Part shown: piece by piece, positions 59,901 to 64,000 of the stretch
How the letters are laid out: the number at the start of each line of letters is the position of its first letter
How positions within the stretch are numbered: position 1 is the first letter of the stretch
Translations under genes and position numbers: made by a program
Origin: Sipunculus nudus
Taxonomy: Eukaryota > Annelida > Sipuncula > Golfingiida > Sipunculidae
Assembly: GCA_026874595.1 (NCBI GenBank)
Contig: CM049316.1
Span: 51,533,676 to 51,597,675 of the forward strand
Reading direction: 5' to 3'
Length of the DNA: 64,000 bases
The notes under the pieces: model-generated
What the model saw: the letters and a program-made list of their open reading frames with translations, nothing else
What the model was told of the DNA's origin: nothing
Databases searched by the model: none

Positions 59901-62900
59901 TGACAAGGTTCTACACATTGGTCATGTTCTCATACAAACAATGGTTTGTTGGCTGATCAAGGTATGACAAGGTTCTACACATTGGTCATGTTCTCATACA
60001 AACAATGGTTTGTAGGCTGATCAAGGTATGACAAGGTTCTACACATTGGTCATGTTCTCATACAAACAATGGTTTGTAGGCTAATCAAGGTATGACAAGG
60101 TTCTACACATTGGTCAAGTTGTCATACAAACACAGGTTTGTAGGCTGATCAAGGTATGACAAGGTTCTACTCATTGGTCATGTTCTCATACAAACACAGG
60201 TTTGTAGGCTGATCAAGGTATGACAAGGTTCTACACATTGGTCATGTTCTCATACAAACAATGGTTTTGTAGGCTGATCAAGGTATGACAAGGTTCTACT
60301 CATTGGTCATGTTCTCATACAAACAATGGTTTGTAGGTTGATCAAGGTATGACAAGGTTCTACACATTGGTCATGTTCTCATACAAACAATGGTTTGTAG
60401 CCTGATCAAGGTATGACAAGGTTCTACTCATTGGTCATGTTCTCATACAAACACAGGTTTGTAGGCTGATCAAGGTATGACAAGGTTCCACATCGGTCAT
60501 GTTCTCATACAAACAATGGTTTGTAGGTTGATCAAGTTATGACAAGATTTTACTCATTGGTCATGTTCTCATACAGACACAGGTTTGTAGGCTGATCAAG
60601 GTATGACAAGGTTCTACACATTGGTCATGTTCTCATACAAACAATGGTTTGTAGGCTGATCAAGGTATGACAAGGTTCTACACATTGATCATGTTCTCAT
60701 ACAAACAATGGTTTGTAGGCTGATCAAGGTATGACAAGGTTCTACACATTGGTCATGTTCTCATACAAACACAGGTTTGTAGGCTGATCAAGGTATGACA
60801 AGGTTCTACACATTGGTCATGTTCTCATACAAACAATGGTTTGTAGGCTAATCAAGGTATGACCAGGTTCTACACATTGGTCATGTTCTCATACAAAGAC
60901 AGGTTTGTAGGCTGATGAAGGTATGACAAGGTTCTACACATTAGTCATGTTCTCATACAAACAATGGTTTGTAGGCTGATCAAGGTATGACAAGGTTCTA
61001 CACATTGGTCATGTTCTCATACAGACACAGGTTTGTAGGCTAATCAAGGTATGACAAGGTTCTACTCATTGGTCATGTTCTCATACAAAGACAGGTTTGT
61101 TGGCTGATCAAGGTATGACAAGGTTCTACACATTGGTCATTTTCTCATACAAACACAGGTTTGTAGGCTGCTCAAGGTATGACAAGGTTCTACACATTGG
61201 TCATGTTCTCATACAAACACAGGTTTGTTGGCTGATCAAGGTATGACAAGGTTCTACATATTGGTCATGTTCTCATACAAACAATGGTTTGTAGGCTGAT
61301 CAAGGTATGACAAGGTTCTACACATTGGTCATGTTCTCATACAAACAATGGTTTGTAGGCTGATCAAGGTATGACAAGGTTCTACTCATTGGTCATGTTC
61401 TCATACAAACAATGGTTTGTAGGTTGATCAAGGTATGACAAGGTTCTACACATTGGTCATGTTCTCATACAAACAATGGTTTGTAGGCTGATCAAGGTAT
61501 GACAAGGTTCTACACATTGGTCATGTTCTCCTACAAACAATGGTTTGTAGGTTGATCAAGGTATGACAAGGTTTTACACATTGGTCATGTTCTCATACAA
61601 ACAATGGTTTGTCGCCTGATTAAGGTATGACAAGGTTCTACTCATTGGTCATGTTCACATACAAACACAGGTTTGTAGGCTGATCAAGGTATGGCAAGGT
61701 TCTACACATTTGTCATGTTCTCATACAAACAATAGTTTGTAGGTTGATCAAGGTATGAGAAGGTTTTAAGCATTGGTCATGTTCTCATACAGACACAGGT
61801 TTTTGTAGGCTGATCAAGGTATGACAAGGTTCTACACATTGGTCATGTTCTCATACAAACAATGGTTTGTAGGCTGATCAAGGTATGACAAGGTTCTACA
61901 CATTGGTCATGTTCTGATACAAACAATGGTTTGTAGACTGATCAAGGTATGACAAGGTTCTACACATTGGTCATGTTCTCATACAAACAATGATTTTTAG
62001 GCTGATCAAGGTATGACAAGGTTCTACACATTGGTCATGTTCTCATACAAACAATGGTTTGTAGGCTGATCAAGGTATGACAAGGTTCTACTCATTGGTC
62101 ATGTTCTCATACAAACACAGATTTGTAGTCTGATCAAGGTATGGCAAGGTTCTACACATTGGTCATGTTCTCATACAAACACAGGTTTGTAGGCTGCTCA
62201 AGGTATGACAAGGTTCTACACATTGGTCATGTTCTCATACAAACACAGGTTTGTAGGCTGATCAAGGTATGACAAGGTTCTACACATTGGTCATGTTCTC
62301 ATACAAACAATGGTTTTTAGGCTGATCAAGGTATGACAAGGTTCTACACATTGGTCATGTTCTCATACAAAGACAGGTTTGTTGGCTGATCAAGGTATGA
62401 CAAGGTTCTACACATTCGTCATGTTCTCATACAAACAATGGTTTGTAGGCTAATCAAGATATGACAAGGTTCTACACATTGGTCATGTTCTCATACAAAG
62501 ACAGGTTTGTTGGCTGATCAAGGTATGACAAGGTTCTACACATTGGTCATGTTCTCATACAAACAATGGTTTGTAGGCTGATCAAGGTATGACAAGGTTC
62601 TACACATTGGTCATGTTCTCATACAGACACAGGTTTGTGGGCTAATCAAGGTATGACAAGGTTCTACTCATTGGTCATGTTCTCATACAAAGACAGGTTT
62701 GTTGGCTGATCAAGGTATGACAAGGTTCTACACATTGGTCATGTTCTCATACAAACAATGGTTTGTAGGCTGATCAAGGTATGACAAGGTTCTACACATT
62801 GGTCATGTTCTCATACAAACACAGGTTTGTAGGCTGATCAAGGTATGACAAGGTTCTACACATTGGTTATGTTCTCATACAAACAATGGTTTGTAGGCTG

Positions 62901-64000
62901 ATCAAGGTATGACAAGGTTCTAACATTGGTCATGTTCTCATACAAACACAGGTTTGTAGGCTGATCAAGGTATGACAAGGTTCTACACATTGGTCATGTT
63001 CTCATACAAACACAGGTTTGTAGGCTGATTAAGGTATGACAAGGTTCTACACATTGGTCATGTTCTCATACAAACAATGGTTTGTAGGCTGATCAAGGTA
63101 TGACAAGGTTCTACACATTGGTCATGTTCTCATACAAGCAATGGTTTTTCGGCTGATCAAGGTATGACAAGGTTCTACACATTGGTCATGTTCTCATACA
63201 AACACAGGTTTGTAGGCTGATTAAGGTATGACAAGGTTCTACACATTGGTCATGTTCTCATACAAACAATGGTTTTTAGGCTGATCAAGGTATGACAAGG
63301 TTCTACACATTGGTCATGTTCTCATACAAACAATGGTTTGTAGGCTGATCAAGGTATGACAAGGTTCTACACATTGGTCATGTTCTCATACAAACAATGG
63401 TTTTTAGGCTGATCAAGGTATGACAAGGTTCTACACATTGGTCATGTTCTCATACAAACAATGGTTTGTAGGCTGATCAAGGTATGACAAGGTTTTACAC
63501 TGATCATGTTCTCATACAAACACAGGTTTGTAGGCTGATCAAGGTATGACAAGGTTCTACACATTGGTCATGTTCTCATACAAACACAGGTTTGTAGGCT
63601 GCTCAAGGTATAACAAGGTTCTACACATTGGTCATGTTCTCATACAAAGACAGGTTTGTAGGCTGATCAAGGTATGACAAGGTTCTACACATTGGTCATG
63701 TTCTCATACAAACACAGGTTTGTAGGCTGATCAAGGTATGACAAGGTTCTACACATTGGTCATGTTCTCATACAAAGACAGGTTTGTAGGCTGATCAAGG
63801 TATGACAAGGTTCTACACATTGGTCATGTTCTCATACAAACAATGGTTTGTAGGCTGATCAAGGTATGACAAGGTTCTACACATTGGTCATGTTCTCATA
63901 CAGACACAGGTTTGTAGGCTAATCAAGGTATGACAAGGTTCTACTCATTGGTCATGTTCTCATACAAACAATGGTTTGTAGGCTGATCAAGGTATGACAA
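50937..64000 (+). repeat. 64-bp satellite array, ~204 units, starting at a GMPR splice donor
   Basis: All units are direct and of one orientation. A typical unit joins GTTTGTAGGCTGATCAAG, GTATGACAAGGTTCTACAC, ATTGGTCATGTTCTCATAC and AAACACAG. Main variants are ACACAGG/ACAATGG, CTACAC/CTACTC, GACAAG/GACCAG and ACAAAC/ACAAAG/ACGAAC. The first, most diverged unit begins at the donor of the 50853-50936 exon. The array runs beyond the window end. It has no long open frame. Confidence 0.95.

Noticed and set aside
50937-64000. CRISPR-like array
   Set aside because: There are no unique spacers. The whole 64-bp unit repeats, in a eukaryotic gene intron, with no cas genes.

Overview
The window looks like bivalve-mollusc nuclear DNA. 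It is AT-rich, nearly free of open frames, and packed with the short element families and tetranucleotide (GTCC/GTCT) tracts common in clam-type genomes. The species cannot be named from the sequence. The only host gene I can support is GMP reductase (GMPR), on the + strand. Two consecutive phase-0 coding exons are visible, at 3922-4041 and 50853-50936. The 46.8 kb between them is one intron made almost wholly of nested transposable elements. After the second exon the next intron begins, and it is occupied to the end of the window by a 64-bp tandem satellite (about 204 units, over 13 kb).

Layout: 1-3760, ends and bodies of a repeat superfamily with 3' terminus CAGCTGAGCnnnGTGACCCATGGGTCCCTTGT, containing a small MITE. 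3922-4041, GMPR exon. 4352-9000, an old repeat copy split by a 4-kb composite element (4891-8916, minus). 9280-18853, copies of a longer family member, one split by a rearranged Ty3/Gypsy copy (13158-17036). 18856-19876, another member abutting a second, truncated Gypsy copy (19877-23908, minus). 24068-27946, the second copy of the 4-kb composite element, in the opposite orientation. 27947-30077, plain intron. 30078-31586, a TA-flanked MITE. 31818-32237, a tRNA-derived SINE. 33116-36789, a pogo-like terminal pair enclosing a foldback element. 36873-42138, another long repeat with a clean nested insertion at 37095-39486. 42139-44254, plain intron. 44255-50080, two copies of a family with Helitron-like 3' ends and long 277-bp tandem cores. 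50853-50936, GMPR exon. 50937-64000, satellite.

Three observations stand out. (1) The satellite unit is collinear, base for base in length, with the real exon/intron junction of the second GMPR exon, so each unit carries a copy of its splice donor (AAG|GTATGA). (2) Filled and empty sites inside the window show that the dominant repeat superfamily inserts between two T residues with no target duplication. With its 3' palindrome, microsatellite and tandem core, this fits a Helentron-associated, pearl-like element. (3) Some members carry tandem ~145-bp units, each with overlapping AGGTCA nuclear-receptor half-sites. The Gypsy copies have integrase directly after protease, the order of Gmr1-like elements, and both carry the same disabling stops in gag.
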